NCBI RefSeq assembly: GCF_036084755.1
Contig: NZ_CP107968.1
Location: 6,270,001 to 6,334,000 of the forward strand
Direction: 5' to 3'
Source: Streptomyces sp. NBC_00370
GTDB taxonomy: Bacteria > Actinomycetota > Actinomycetes > Streptomycetales > Streptomycetaceae
Length of the DNA stretch: 64,000 nucleotides
Shown piece after piece: positions 1-15,925 of the stretch. The position numbers and the translations under genes are program-made. The notes beneath the pieces are model-generated. The model ran no database searches, was not told the DNA's origin, and worked only from the letters and a program-made list of their open reading frames with translations. Position 1 is the first letter of the stretch; every line of letters begins with the position of its first letter.

Positions 1-1982
<1,982 letters not shown>

Positions 1983-2059
1983 TCAGTTGCTCGCGTCCAC
2001 TGTGTTAGTTCTGAAGTAACGAACAGCTGTGTCCATATCCGGTGGTTCAACTTCATAGT

Positions 2060-2178
2060 GTTTCGGTGGTCATTGCGTGAGGGAAACGCCCGGTTACATT
2101 CCGAACCCGGAAGCTAAGCCTCATTGCGCCGATGGTACTGCAGGGGGGACCCTGTGGGAGAGTAGGACGCCGCCGAAC
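2060..2178 (+). rRNA. rrf: 5S ribosomal RNA
   Basis: This 119-nt segment begins GTTTCGGTGGTCAT and ends GACGCCGCCGAAC, so the two ends pair as helix I. The interior contains the conserved GAACCCGGAAGCTAAGCC loop and the GGGAGAGTAGGACGCC 3' strand. It lies 77 nt after the 23S end, the usual 23S-5S spacing of Streptomyces rrn operons, and a rho-independent terminator follows. Confidence 0.97.
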
Positions 2179-2200
2179 AATTCTTCAGTTAGACCAGGGA

Positions 2201-2232
2201 AGCCCCTGCACCTTCACGGTGCGGGGGCTTTT
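2201..2232 (+). terminator. rrn operon intrinsic terminator
   Basis: A 12-bp stem (2201-2212 with 2218-2229, one G-T pair) closes a 5-nt loop and is followed by a short T run. It sits 22 nt after the 5S gene and should end the rRNA transcript. Confidence 0.85.
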
Positions 2233-2320
2233 CTGCGTTCACGGTCAACCGCCCTCCGTGGCAAGCCTCGTGGGGTTTCTGAGCCCGCCCCGCATCAGGT
2301 ATGCTTTTGCCTGTTGTCGC

Positions 2321-2393
2321 GCCCCAATAGCTCAGTCGGTAGAGCGTCTCCATGGTAAGGAGAAGGTCTGCGGTTCGATTCCGCATTGGGGCT
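2321..2393 (+). tRNA. tRNA-Thr (anticodon GGT)
   Basis: A complete cloverleaf can be drawn. The acceptor stem is GCCCCAA/TTGGGGC and the D arm is GCTC/GAGC. The anticodon stem TCTCC/GGAGA has the 7-nt loop ATGGTAA, which places GGT at the anticodon, and the T arm is TGCGG-TTCGATT-CCGCA. The CCA end is not encoded, as is common in Streptomyces. It reads ACC/ACU threonine codons, ACC being heavily used in this genome. It lies 88 nt after the rrn terminator, so it is probably a separate transcript. Confidence 0.95.
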
Positions 2394-2402
2394 CAGTTCA
2401 GC

Positions 2403-2435
2403 AGAAAGGCCCCCGCCATCGGCGGGGGCCTTTCT
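2403..2435. terminator. Bidirectional terminator between tRNA-Thr and the PP2C gene
   Basis: A near-perfect inverted repeat, AGAAAGGCCCCCGCC / GGCGGGGGCCTTTCT with a 3-nt loop, has A-rich and T-rich flanks on opposite sides. It can therefore terminate both the rightward tRNA transcript and the leftward phosphatase transcript that converge here. Confidence 0.85.
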
Positions 2436-2465
2436 CATGTGCCGTCATGTGCCGGCACCTCGCCG

Positions 2466-5114
2466 CTAGTTGGGCTGCGGCTCCGGAATGCGCATCGTCA
2501 GGATGGCCATGTCGTCCGACGCCGGCTCCGCGGCGAACCGTTCCACCGCGCGCAGGATGCGTGAGGCGACCGCTCCCGCCGTGAGTCCCGTACAGGTCGT
2601 CAGGACGTCCGCCAGGCCGTCGTCGCCCAGCATGCGGGTGCCTTCCCTGCGTTCTGTCACGCCGTCGGTGACGCACAGCAGTACGTCTCCCGGGTCGAGC
2701 GTGATCATCTGCTCGTACAGCTCCAGGTCCTCCATCACGCCGAGCAGCGGCTGGGGTTCGGCTGCCGCTTCGACCGTGCCGTCCTGGCGTAGCCGCAGGG
2801 GGAGCGGGTGGCCGGCGCAGACCACCTTCAGGTTCGCGCTGCCGTCCTCCTGCGGCCACAACTCGCCGTAGAGCAGGGTGAGGAAGCGGCTGCGGTCGCC
2901 TTCGTCGAGGATCGCCGCGTTCAGACGCTCCAGCACGGCCGGGCCGCTGAAGCCCTCCCTGGCCAGCAGGCGCAGGGCGTGCCGGGCGAGGCCGGTGACG
3001 GCCGCTGCCTCCGGGCCCGTACCGCAGACGTCGCCGATGGCGAAGCCGTAGGCACCGTCCTTGATGGGGAACAGGTCGTAGAAGTCGCCGCCGACCTCGT
3101 TGCCTTCGCCGGCCGCGCGGTAGATGACCTCGACCTCGACGCCCGGGATCTGCGGGAGCCCCGGCGGCAGCAGACTGCGTTGCAAGGACTGGCTGATCGC
3201 CGTGCGCTCCGAGTAGAGCCGGGCGTTGTCGAGGGCGAGGGCCGCCCGGCGGGAGAGGTCTTCGGCGAGTTCCAGGATCTCCTGGCGGAAGTGGTCGTCG
3301 GAGGGCTTGCCCAGGGTGAGCAGGCCGATGACGCGGTTGCGGGCGACCAGGGGCAGGACCACGGTCTCGCCGCCCACCGCTGCGGCCGTGGCAAGCGTGG
3401 GGCCGACGCCCGATCCGGCGAGCGCCGCGTCGCCGCCCAGCTCCCGCATGGAGGTCCGCAGCGCCGACTGGTGTGCGGCCTCCGACGGTGCCGTCCAGAT
3501 GCGGGCGCCGGGGGTGGGGACCGGTTCCGGCGGGTTGATCTTCGACAGCAGGGCCTTCAGGCCGTCGATGCGCTCCTCGTCCTCGTGCAGCACGAAGGAC
3601 AGCTCGGGGTCCGACGACTGGTCGGCGATCGTGTAGACCGCGCACCAGGTGGCCAGGGTCGGGACCGTCATCTGTGCCATCAGGGCCAGGGTCTGGTTGC
3701 GGTCCAGGGTTCCGGCGAGCAGGTCGGAGGCCTCGACGAGGAAGGACAGCGAGCCTCGGCGCAGGCGTTCCAGTTCGCCGAGGCGGGCCGATTCGACGGC
3801 CAGGGCGATGCGGTCGGCGGCGAACTGCAGGCGCAGTGCGGCTTCGTTGCTGAAGCGGGCCGAGCCTTCGGCGGCGACGCCGAGGGAGCCGGTGAGCCGG
3901 CCTTCGACCTTGAGCGGGACGGTGACGACGGAGCGCATGCCGGTGTCGCTCAGGAGCGGTACGGCGCCGGGGACGGCCGTGAGGTCGTCGTGGACGGCCG
4001 GCATGCGCGCCGAGCCGTAGCGCCCTGTGCCGGCCTCCACGGGGACGCGTGCGAAGCGCTGACGGGCGGAGGGCAGTCCGGTCGTGGCGCGTACTTCGAG
4101 TTCTGTCTCGTCGTCCGTGGCGAGCAGCAGGAAGGCCGAGTCGCCGTCGAGCATGTCGCGGGCGCGTTCGACGGTCCGCTGGAGGAGGCCGTCGAGGTCT
4201 TCGGGGGCGGGGGAGCCGATGAAGACCTCGAAGGGGTCGGCGGCCCTGTGCTCGGCGCTGTCGGTGGACGGGGCGCGTGGCGGGGTCTGGATGACGGCGC
4301 GCTCGTAGTCGCGTACCAGCAGGCACACCGTGGACGGGGCGCCGTCGGTGTCGCGGACCCGGAGGTGCGCGGCGTAGACGGGGATGACGCGGCCGTCGGC
4401 GCAGCGGATGCCGTAGCTGCCCTCCCAGCGGGAGAGCCGGAGTGCTTCGGCGATGCCCATGCCGATGCCCGGGGTGTGCGGCCAGGCGGCGAAGTCGGTG
4501 AAGGGTTTGCCGGTGACCTGGTCGGCCGCGTATCCGAAGAGGTGTTCGGCGTCGTCGTTCCAGTTCGCCACGGCGCCCGCCGGGTCGACCTGGACGACGG
4601 CGACGCGTACGCGCTCGTCGGCGACGGGGAGCAGACTTGTGGGGAGGGCGGGTCCCGCCGAGCGGGTGCCGACCGGACGGTCGGGCATGTCGAGCTGGAA
4701 CCACACCTGCTTCTTGGTGGGGGTGTACTCCACGCCCCAGCGTGAGGCGAGGGCCGCGCAGAGCAGCAGTCCCCGGCCGTTCTCGCTGTCGGGATTGCCG
4801 AACTGGCGGCCGGTCCCCTGGATGGGGATCTCGCGCTCGGGGTAGCGGTCGGCGACCTCGACGCGGACGCCGTCCTCGGTACGCAGACAGAGCACGTCGG
4901 CGGAGGTTCCGGCATGGATGACGGCATTGGTGACGAGTTCGCTGGTCAGGACCACGGCGTCGTCGACGACGTCGGAGTAGCCCCAGCCCTGGAGGGTGTC
5001 CCGGACGAAGGCACGGGCAGTCGCCACGGAGCGCCCTTCGGGCTCGAAGGTGGCGGCGGCCCGCGCGGTGATCACAGAACTCCTCGTACGCGTTTCGACA
5101 CCCGGCTCTGCCAT
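2466..5114 (-). CDS. SpoIIE/PP2C-type serine phosphatase with HATPase, PAS and GAF domains
   Basis: A multidomain cytoplasmic regulator of about 882 residues. The N terminus (about 20-150) is an anti-sigma-type ATPase domain of the RsbW/SpoIIAB class, with SELVTNAVIHA as N-box and NGRGLLLC as G-box. A PAS segment (about 165-270), a GAF domain (about 300-440) and a second GAF-like stretch (about 455-615) follow. The C-terminal PP2C/SpoIIE domain (about 655-875) contains the metal-binding EVGGDFYDLF and a late DDMAILTMR. Family members dephosphorylate anti-anti-sigma factors and act as partner-switching modules that sense small ligands or redox; the target here is unknown. A start seven codons upstream (5135) is possible, but the start at 5114 has the better GAAGGGGCGGGG ribosome site. 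It is divergent from osaA across about 270 bp. Confidence 0.9.
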   Translation of the reverse strand: MAEPGVETRTRSSVITARAAATFEPEGRSVATARAFVRDTLQGWGYSDVVDDAVVLTSELVTNAVIHAGTSADVLCLRTEDGVRVEVADRYPEREIPIQGTGRQFGNPDSENGRGLLLCAALASRWGVEYTPTKKQVWFQLDMPDRPVGTRSAGPALPTSLLPVADERVRVAVVQVDPAGAVANWNDDAEHLFGYAADQVTGKPFTDFAAWPHTPGIGMGIAEALRLSRWEGSYGIRCADGRVIPVYAAHLRVRDTDGAPSTVCLLVRDYERAVIQTPPRAPSTDSAEHRAADPFEVFIGSPAPEDLDGLLQRTVERARDMLDGDSAFLLLATDDETELEVRATTGLPSARQRFARVPVEAGTGRYGSARMPAVHDDLTAVPGAVPLLSDTGMRSVVTVPLKVEGRLTGSLGVAAEGSARFSNEAALRLQFAADRIALAVESARLGELERLRRGSLSFLVEASDLLAGTLDRNQTLALMAQMTVPTLATWCAVYTIADQSSDPELSFVLHEDEERIDGLKALLSKINPPEPVPTPGARIWTAPSEAAHQSALRTSMRELGGDAALAGSGVGPTLATAAAVGGETVVLPLVARNRVIGLLTLGKPSDDHFRQEILELAEDLSRRAALALDNARLYSERTAISQSLQRSLLPPGLPQIPGVEVEVIYRAAGEGNEVGGDFYDLFPIKDGAYGFAIGDVCGTGPEAAAVTGLARHALRLLAREGFSGPAVLERLNAAILDEGDRSRFLTLLYGELWPQEDGSANLKVVCAGHPLPLRLRQDGTVEAAAEPQPLLGVMEDLELYEQMITLDPGDVLLCVTDGVTERREGTRMLGDDGLADVLTTCTGLTAGAVASRILRAVERFAAEPASDDMAILTMRIPEPQPN

Positions 5115-5384
5115 GAATCGGCCCCGCCCCTTCACATGCCCGTCGGTAGTACTTTTGCCGCTCCGTCCCCGCCGGGCGGACCGGGACGGTTGGACAGCCG
5201 GATGCCAGGTTACTTACCTTCGCGGTCCTGGCGGATGCCGGTCAGCACTGTTTCCGCCCTATTGGGGTGGGGACGCTATGCGAAGCTGCCGAACTGTTAT
5301 CGCCTGGTTCAGCCAGGGTGAAACACTGGGCAGGCTTCCGGAGAGAGTCCGGGCAGTACGGTCAACCCCTGCGGGAGGGACACG

Positions 5385-10895
<5,511 letters not shown>

Positions 10896-11083
10896 CCGCA
10901 GGGTGCACGATTCATCGTGACGGGCCGGTTGGCTGCGGTCGGCCGGGTGTGAGGCGGCGTGTGCGGGGAACGTTCTGGTCTCCCGCTACGTTTTTGCTTC
11001 GTGCACAGTGACATCACGGTGACAGGGTGTGGCGACAGGCGGGGTGCGGCTACCATGACCGGCACAAGGACGGACGGCGTAAG

Positions 11084-11151
11084 GGAGCCGTCTCCAGGGG
11101 CGACACCCGGCAACAGCAGGGGTACTGCCGACAGGGGACGCCCCATGCCGG
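11084..11151 (+). other. Hairpin-rich leader in front of osaB
   Basis: Four short inverted repeats follow one another here: GGAG/CTCC, GGGG/ACCC, CGGCA/TGCCG and GGGG/CCCC. The last ends just before the osaB ribosome site at 11155-11161. The reading frame of osaB stays open through this stretch, so it could instead be N-terminal coding sequence, but its Pro/Gly/Arg-rich translation is unlike a receiver domain. I could not match it to a known riboswitch class. Confidence 0.3.
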
Positions 11152-11171
11152 GGCGAGGAGGGCGGGTGGCC

Positions 11172-11840
11172 ATGGTGCAGAAGGCCAAGATCCTCCTGGT
11201 CGATGACCGGCCGGAGAATCTGCTGGCGCTGGAGGCGATCCTCTCTGCGCTCGATCAGACGCTGGTGCGGGCATCGTCAGGGGAAGAGGCGCTCAAAGCG
11301 CTTCTGACGGACGACTTCGCGGTCATTCTGCTGGATGTCCAGATGCCGGGAATGGACGGCTTCGAGACGGCGGCGCACATCAAGCGCCGGGAGCGTACGC
11401 GCGACATCCCCATCATCTTTCTCACGGCCATCAACCACGGCCCGCACCACACCTTCCGGGGATACGCGGCCGGTGCGGTCGACTACATCTCCAAGCCGTT
11501 CGACCCGTGGGTGCTGCGCGCCAAGGTCTCGGTCTTCGTCGAGCTGTACATGAAGAACTGCCAGCTGAAGGAGCAGGCCGAACTGCTCAGGCTGCAACTG
11601 GCCGGAGCGGGCGAGGCGAAGGAGCCCGCCGGGCTGCTGGCCGAACTGTCCGCGCGGCTCGCGGCAGTTGAGGAGCAGGCCGAAGCCCTCTCCAAGCAGC
11701 TGGACGACGACTCGGCCGACGCGTCGGCGGTGGCGACCGCCGCCCATCTGGAGCGCAAACTCACCGGGCTGCGCCGGGCGCTTGACGCCCTGGAACCCGG
11801 CAGCGGTGGCGGTCCGGGTTCGCTTCCCTCCCAGAACTGA
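11172..11840 (+). CDS. osaB: Receiver-domain response regulator, OsaB-like
   Basis: A 222-residue regulator with an N-terminal receiver domain (about 5-125). The acidic pair is Asp11/Asp12, the phospho-acceptor is Asp55 in VILLDVQMPGMDG, and the conserved Lys is in ISKPFDP. The C-terminal half is a predicted coiled coil (about 130-210, heptads such as LSARLAAVEEQAEALSKQL) with no recognisable DNA-binding or enzymatic domain, so output is probably by protein contact. It is the likely partner of the upstream hybrid kinase. In S. coelicolor OsaB is essential for growth and sporulation under osmotic stress. GTG at 11166 and ATG at 11172 both fit the GAGGAGG ribosome site (4 and 10 nt spacing). 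Confidence 0.88.
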   Translation: MVQKAKILLVDDRPENLLALEAILSALDQTLVRASSGEEALKALLTDDFAVILLDVQMPGMDGFETAAHIKRRERTRDIPIIFLTAINHGPHHTFRGYAAGAVDYISKPFDPWVLRAKVSVFVELYMKNCQLKEQAELLRLQLAGAGEAKEPAGLLAELSARLAAVEEQAEALSKQLDDDSADASAVATAAHLERKLTGLRRALDALEPGSGGGPGSLPSQN

Positions 11841-11950
11841 CCGTCAGTTCCCGGCCGGACCGTCACTTCCCGGCCGGTCGGGGGCGACACGAACGGGTGA
11901 AGCGGGGCGCACACGTGTCCGCGACCGCCCACACCGGTAACCTCAGCACC

Positions 11951-14773
11951 ATGGCCTCACGTACGTCCGGCAAGGGTTCCCAGGGCACCGCGAAGCCGCG
12001 CGCCGGGCGTACAACTGGCGCCCCGCAGAAGGCGGCTCCCGGCAAGAAGGCGGCGCCGGGCAAATCCGCGCCCGCGAAGAAGGCGGCCGCGAAGAAGGCG
12101 GCGGCCAAAGCGGCGCCCAGGCCCGCCCCGTCACCGACGAACGGCGTGTACCGGCTCGCCCGCGCCGTATGGCTCGGTGCCGCGCACGGCGTGGGTGCGA
12201 TGTTCCGGGGGATAGGGCGCGGCGCCAAGGGCCTCGACCCGGCGCACCGCAAGGACGGCGTCGCGCTGTTGCTGCTGGGAATCGCGCTGGTCGTCGCCGC
12301 CGGCACCTGGTCGAATCTGCAGGGCCCCGTCGGCGACCTGGTCGAGATGCTCATCACCGGCGCCTTCGGCCGGCTCGACCTGCTCGTACCGATACTGCTG
12401 GGCGCCGTCGCCGTACGGCTGATCCTGTATCCGGAGAAGCCCGAGGCCAACGGACGCATCGTCATCGGCCTCTCGGCGCTGGTCCTCGGGGTGCTCGGGC
12501 TCGTCCACATCGCCTGCGGAGCCCCCGGGCGCGGGGAGGGGACCGAGGCCATGCAGGACGCGGGCGGCCTCATCGGCTGGGCCGTCTCCAAGCCGCTGAT
12601 CTTCACCGTGGGCGACGTCCTCGCCGTACCGCTGCTGCTGCTGGTCACCGTCTTCGGACTGCTCGTCGTCACCGCCACCCCCGTCAACGCCATCCCGCAG
12701 CGGCTGCGGCTCCTCGCGGCCAAGCTGCGGCTCATCGAGCCCCCCGTCGAGCCGGCGGAGCACGACAGCGACGACGAACGGTACGAGGACCAGTGGCGCG
12801 AGGCGCTGCCCGACGACGAGCGGCGCCCGGCGGGCCGCCGCCGCGCACCGCGCGCCGAGCGGTTCGACCCCGAGGACGATCGCGAACAGGCCGAGGCCGA
12901 GGCGCTCTCCAACCGGCGCAGGCCGCCGCGCAGGCCCGCGGCGCAGTCCGGCTTCGGCCGTCCGATGGACGCCGTCGACGTGGCGGCCGCTGCCGCTGCC
13001 GCGCTGGACGGCGCCGTACTCAACGGGCTGCCGCCCTCGCCCGTCGTCGCCGGACTCACCCAGGGTGTCGACCGGATGCGCAAGCGGCCCGAAGACCGCG
13101 AGGACGAGCGGGCGGACGACCGGTCGGACGGCGGGGAGAGCGGCGACGACACGTCGCGGGAGCACTCCGTACCGGTGCCGTCGGCGCGCGAAGCCGGGCG
13201 GCGCGGCACCCCCGCGGGGGCCGTGGCCGACCTGACGAAGCCCACGCCGCCGGAGGACCGGCCGCTGCCGCCCAGGGCCGAGCAGTTGCAGCTCGCGGGC
13301 GACATCACCTACTCCCTGCCGTCGCTCGACCTCCTGGAGCGCGGCGGGCCCGGCAAGACCCGCAGCGCCGCCAACGACGCGGTCGTCGACTCGCTGACCA
13401 ACGTCTTCCGCGAGTTCAAGGTCGACGCGAAGGTCACCGGCTTCACCCGCGGCCCGACGGTCACCCGCTACGAGGTCCAGCTCGGCCCGGCGGTGAAGGT
13501 CGAGCGCATCACGGCGCTCGCCAAGAACATCGCCTACGCCGTGGCCAGTCCTGACGTACGGATCATCTCGCCGATCCCCGGCAAGTCGGCCGTCGGCATC
13601 GAGATCCCCAACTCCGACCGCGAGATGGTCAACCTCGGCGACGTGCTGCGCCTCGCCGCCGCGGCCGAGGACGACCATCCGATGCTGGTCGCCCTCGGCA
13701 AGAACGTCGAAGGCGGCTACGAGATGGCGAACCTCGCCAAGATGCCGCACGTCCTGGTGGCGGGCGCGACCGGCTCCGGCAAGTCGTCCTGCATCAACTG
13801 CCTGATCACGTCCGTGATGATAAGGGCGACCCCCGAGGACGTCCGGATGGTGCTGGTCGACCCCAAGCGCGTGGAGCTCACCGCGTACGAGGGCATCCCG
13901 CACCTGATCACACCGATCATCACCAACCCCAAGCGGGCGGCGGAGGCGCTGCAGTGGGTCGTGCGCGAGATGGACCTGCGCTACGACGACCTCGCCGCGT
14001 ACGGCTACCGCCACATCGACGACTTCAACCAGGCCGTCCGGCAGGGCAAGATCAAGCTGCCCGAGGGCAGTGAGCGCGAGCTGTCGCCGTACCCGTACCT
14101 GCTGGTGATCGTCGACGAGCTGGCCGACCTGATGATGGTCGCGCCGCGCGACGTCGAGGACTCCATCGTCCGCATCACCCAGTTGGCCCGCGCCGCCGGT
14201 ATCCATCTGGTGCTCGCCACCCAGCGCCCCTCGGTCGACGTCGTGACCGGCCTGATCAAGGCGAACGTGCCGTCCCGGCTCGCCTTCGCGACCTCCTCGC
14301 TCGCCGACAGCCGGGTCATCCTCGACCAGCCCGGCGCCGAAAAGCTCATCGGAAAGGGTGACGGACTGTTCCTGCCGATGGGTGCCAACAAACCCGTCCG
14401 TATGCAGGGCGCGTTCGTCACCGAGGCCGAGGTCGCCGCCGTCGTCCAGCACTGCAAGGACCAGATGGCCCCCGTCTTCCGCGAGGACGTGGTGGTCGGC
14501 ACGGCCAAGAAGAAGGAGATCGACGAGGACATCGGCGACGACCTCGATCTGCTCTGCCAGGCTGCCGAACTGGTCGTCTCCACCCAGTTCGGCTCCACCT
14601 CGATGCTCCAGCGCAAGCTGCGCGTCGGCTTCGCGAAGGCCGGCCGGCTGATGGACCTGATGGAGTCGAGGAACATCGTCGGGCCGAGCGAGGGCTCCAA
14701 AGCCCGCGATGTCCTGGTGAAGGCGGATGAATTGGACGGGGTGCTCGACGTGATCCGGGGGAAGGCTGAATAA
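11951..14773 (+). CDS. ftsK: DNA translocase FtsK/SpoIIIE
   Basis: About 940 residues. A basic Lys/Ala-rich N terminus is followed by four to five membrane segments within about 85-250, an acidic/Arg-rich linker, and the alpha/beta RecA-like motor from about 430. Walker A is GATGSGKSS (about 605-613), Walker B is LLVIVDELADLMM (about 717-729), and the C-terminal gamma winged helix is the RKLRVGFAKAGRLMDLM region that reads KOPS-type polarity sequences. It pumps chromosomal DNA through septa; in Streptomyces it helps clear chromosome ends during sporulation septation. The frame is open back to GTG 11897 and GTG 11915. I chose ATG 11951 because the protein pattern begins with the conserved basic tail, but no ribosome site decides it. 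Confidence 0.93.
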   Translation: MASRTSGKGSQGTAKPRAGRTTGAPQKAAPGKKAAPGKSAPAKKAAAKKAAAKAAPRPAPSPTNGVYRLARAVWLGAAHGVGAMFRGIGRGAKGLDPAHRKDGVALLLLGIALVVAAGTWSNLQGPVGDLVEMLITGAFGRLDLLVPILLGAVAVRLILYPEKPEANGRIVIGLSALVLGVLGLVHIACGAPGRGEGTEAMQDAGGLIGWAVSKPLIFTVGDVLAVPLLLLVTVFGLLVVTATPVNAIPQRLRLLAAKLRLIEPPVEPAEHDSDDERYEDQWREALPDDERRPAGRRRAPRAERFDPEDDREQAEAEALSNRRRPPRRPAAQSGFGRPMDAVDVAAAAAAALDGAVLNGLPPSPVVAGLTQGVDRMRKRPEDREDERADDRSDGGESGDDTSREHSVPVPSAREAGRRGTPAGAVADLTKPTPPEDRPLPPRAEQLQLAGDITYSLPSLDLLERGGPGKTRSAANDAVVDSLTNVFREFKVDAKVTGFTRGPTVTRYEVQLGPAVKVERITALAKNIAYAVASPDVRIISPIPGKSAVGIEIPNSDREMVNLGDVLRLAAAAEDDHPMLVALGKNVEGGYEMANLAKMPHVLVAGATGSGKSSCINCLITSVMIRATPEDVRMVLVDPKRVELTAYEGIPHLITPIITNPKRAAEALQWVVREMDLRYDDLAAYGYRHIDDFNQAVRQGKIKLPEGSERELSPYPYLLVIVDELADLMMVAPRDVEDSIVRITQLARAAGIHLVLATQRPSVDVVTGLIKANVPSRLAFATSSLADSRVILDQPGAEKLIGKGDGLFLPMGANKPVRMQGAFVTEAEVAAVVQHCKDQMAPVFREDVVVGTAKKKEIDEDIGDDLDLLCQAAELVVSTQFGSTSMLQRKLRVGFAKAGRLMDLMESRNIVGPSEGSKARDVLVKADELDGVLDVIRGKAE

Positions 14774-14974
14774 GAGGGGACCGGACAGTCTCCGCGGGCA
14801 ACCGTTTCCCTTGGTCGGGCGTCAAGTTGGACAGAGGGATCACGTCCTGAGCCTCCGCCGTGCCGTCCGGCCATTCTGATGGCGTACAAACCTGATGCTC
14901 CGCTTGCCCCACCCTTTCGTACCACCCATAGACTGAACGTCCAGCAGGTGGCTACACGCTCGAAAGGCGCCCCC

Positions 14975-15829
14975 GTGTCCATCGGCAAATCACCCGACGG
15001 CAAATCCCCAGAAGAAGAAACGCCTTCGACAGAAGAACCGCCTTCGACCGAAGACAACCGGCCCTCCATCGGCCAGACCCTCCAGCAGGCGCGCGTCGCA
15101 GCGAATCTGACGGTCGACGAGGTCAGTGCCTCCACCCGGGTGCGCATCCCCATCGTGCACGCGATCGAGCAGGACGACTTCTCGCGCAGCGGCGGCGACG
15201 TCTACGCACGCGGTCATATCCGGATGCTCGCCCAGCAGGCGGGGATCGACCCCGACCCGCTCATCGAGCGGTTCGACGCCGAACACGGCGGTCGTCCCGC
15301 GCCCACACCGGCGGCGCCGATGTTCGAGGCGGAGCGCATCCGCCCCGAGCGGCGCCGGCCGAACTGGACGGCGGCCATGGTCGCGGCGATCGTCGCCGTG
15401 GTCGGCTTCGTCGGATTCACCGCGTTCAACGGCTCCGACGACAGCGGCGCTTCGAAGTCGGCTGCCGAGGGACCCAAGCCCGACAAGTCGGCGGTCAAGG
15501 CCAGCCCGACCAAGACGGCCGACCCCAAGCCCGCCCCTTCGGACAGCGCCATCGCGGCCGCCCCGCGCGACAAGGTGACGGTGAAACTCACCGCCGTCGA
15601 TGCCAAGAGCTGGATCTCCGCCAAGGCGCACAACGGCAAGCTGCTGTTCGACGGCATCCTCCCCAAGGGTGAGTCCAAGACCTTCCAGGACGACGAGAAG
15701 GTCAATCTCATCCTCGGGAACGCCGGCGCCATAGAGCTGTTCGTCAACGGCAAGAAGGTCTCGGACGAGTTCGAGTCCGGCCAGGTCGAGCGGCTCTCGT
15801 ACACGCAGGGTGACCCCGAGGCGGGCTGA
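14975..15829 (+). CDS. RodZ-like HTH/transmembrane protein (DUF4115)
   Basis: About 284 residues. An N-terminal RodZ-type helix-turn-helix (about 25-90, LQQARVAANLTVDEVSAST) precedes a single membrane segment (AAMVAAIVAVVGFVGFTAF, about 130-150), a Lys/Pro/Ala-rich extracytoplasmic linker, and a C-terminal DUF4115 beta domain ending near SYTQGDPEAG. RodZ proteins link MreB-type cytoskeleton and cell-wall synthesis; the Streptomyces orthologue next to ftsK is less studied. The GTG at 14975 has a GAAAGG ribosome site; the frame is open back to 14879. It lies about 100 bp before rimO on the same strand. Confidence 0.85.
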   Translation: MSIGKSPDGKSPEEETPSTEEPPSTEDNRPSIGQTLQQARVAANLTVDEVSASTRVRIPIVHAIEQDDFSRSGGDVYARGHIRMLAQQAGIDPDPLIERFDAEHGGRPAPTPAAPMFEAERIRPERRRPNWTAAMVAAIVAVVGFVGFTAFNGSDDSGASKSAAEGPKPDKSAVKASPTKTADPKPAPSDSAIAAAPRDKVTVKLTAVDAKSWISAKAHNGKLLFDGILPKGESKTFQDDEKVNLILGNAGAIELFVNGKKVSDEFESGQVERLSYTQGDPEAG

Positions 15830-15925
15830 CGAAGACCGGGGCGCGCGGTGGCTCCGGCCACCGCTCGGCCACCCGGGCAACCCTGAACGGCAAGGGCAGG
15901 GCCAGGACAAAGTAGTCTTGAGCCC

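Noticed and set aside
2398..4745. Long frames on both strands inside the PP2C gene (768 and 645 codons)
   Set aside because: They have no domain pattern and anomalous Arg/Pro or Gly/Ala composition, while the 882-residue frame shows HATPase, PAS, GAF and PP2C motifs in order.
11041..11171. ydaO/c-di-AMP riboswitch upstream of osaB
   Set aside because: Consecutive hairpins prompted the check, but the conserved ydaO core sequences are not present.
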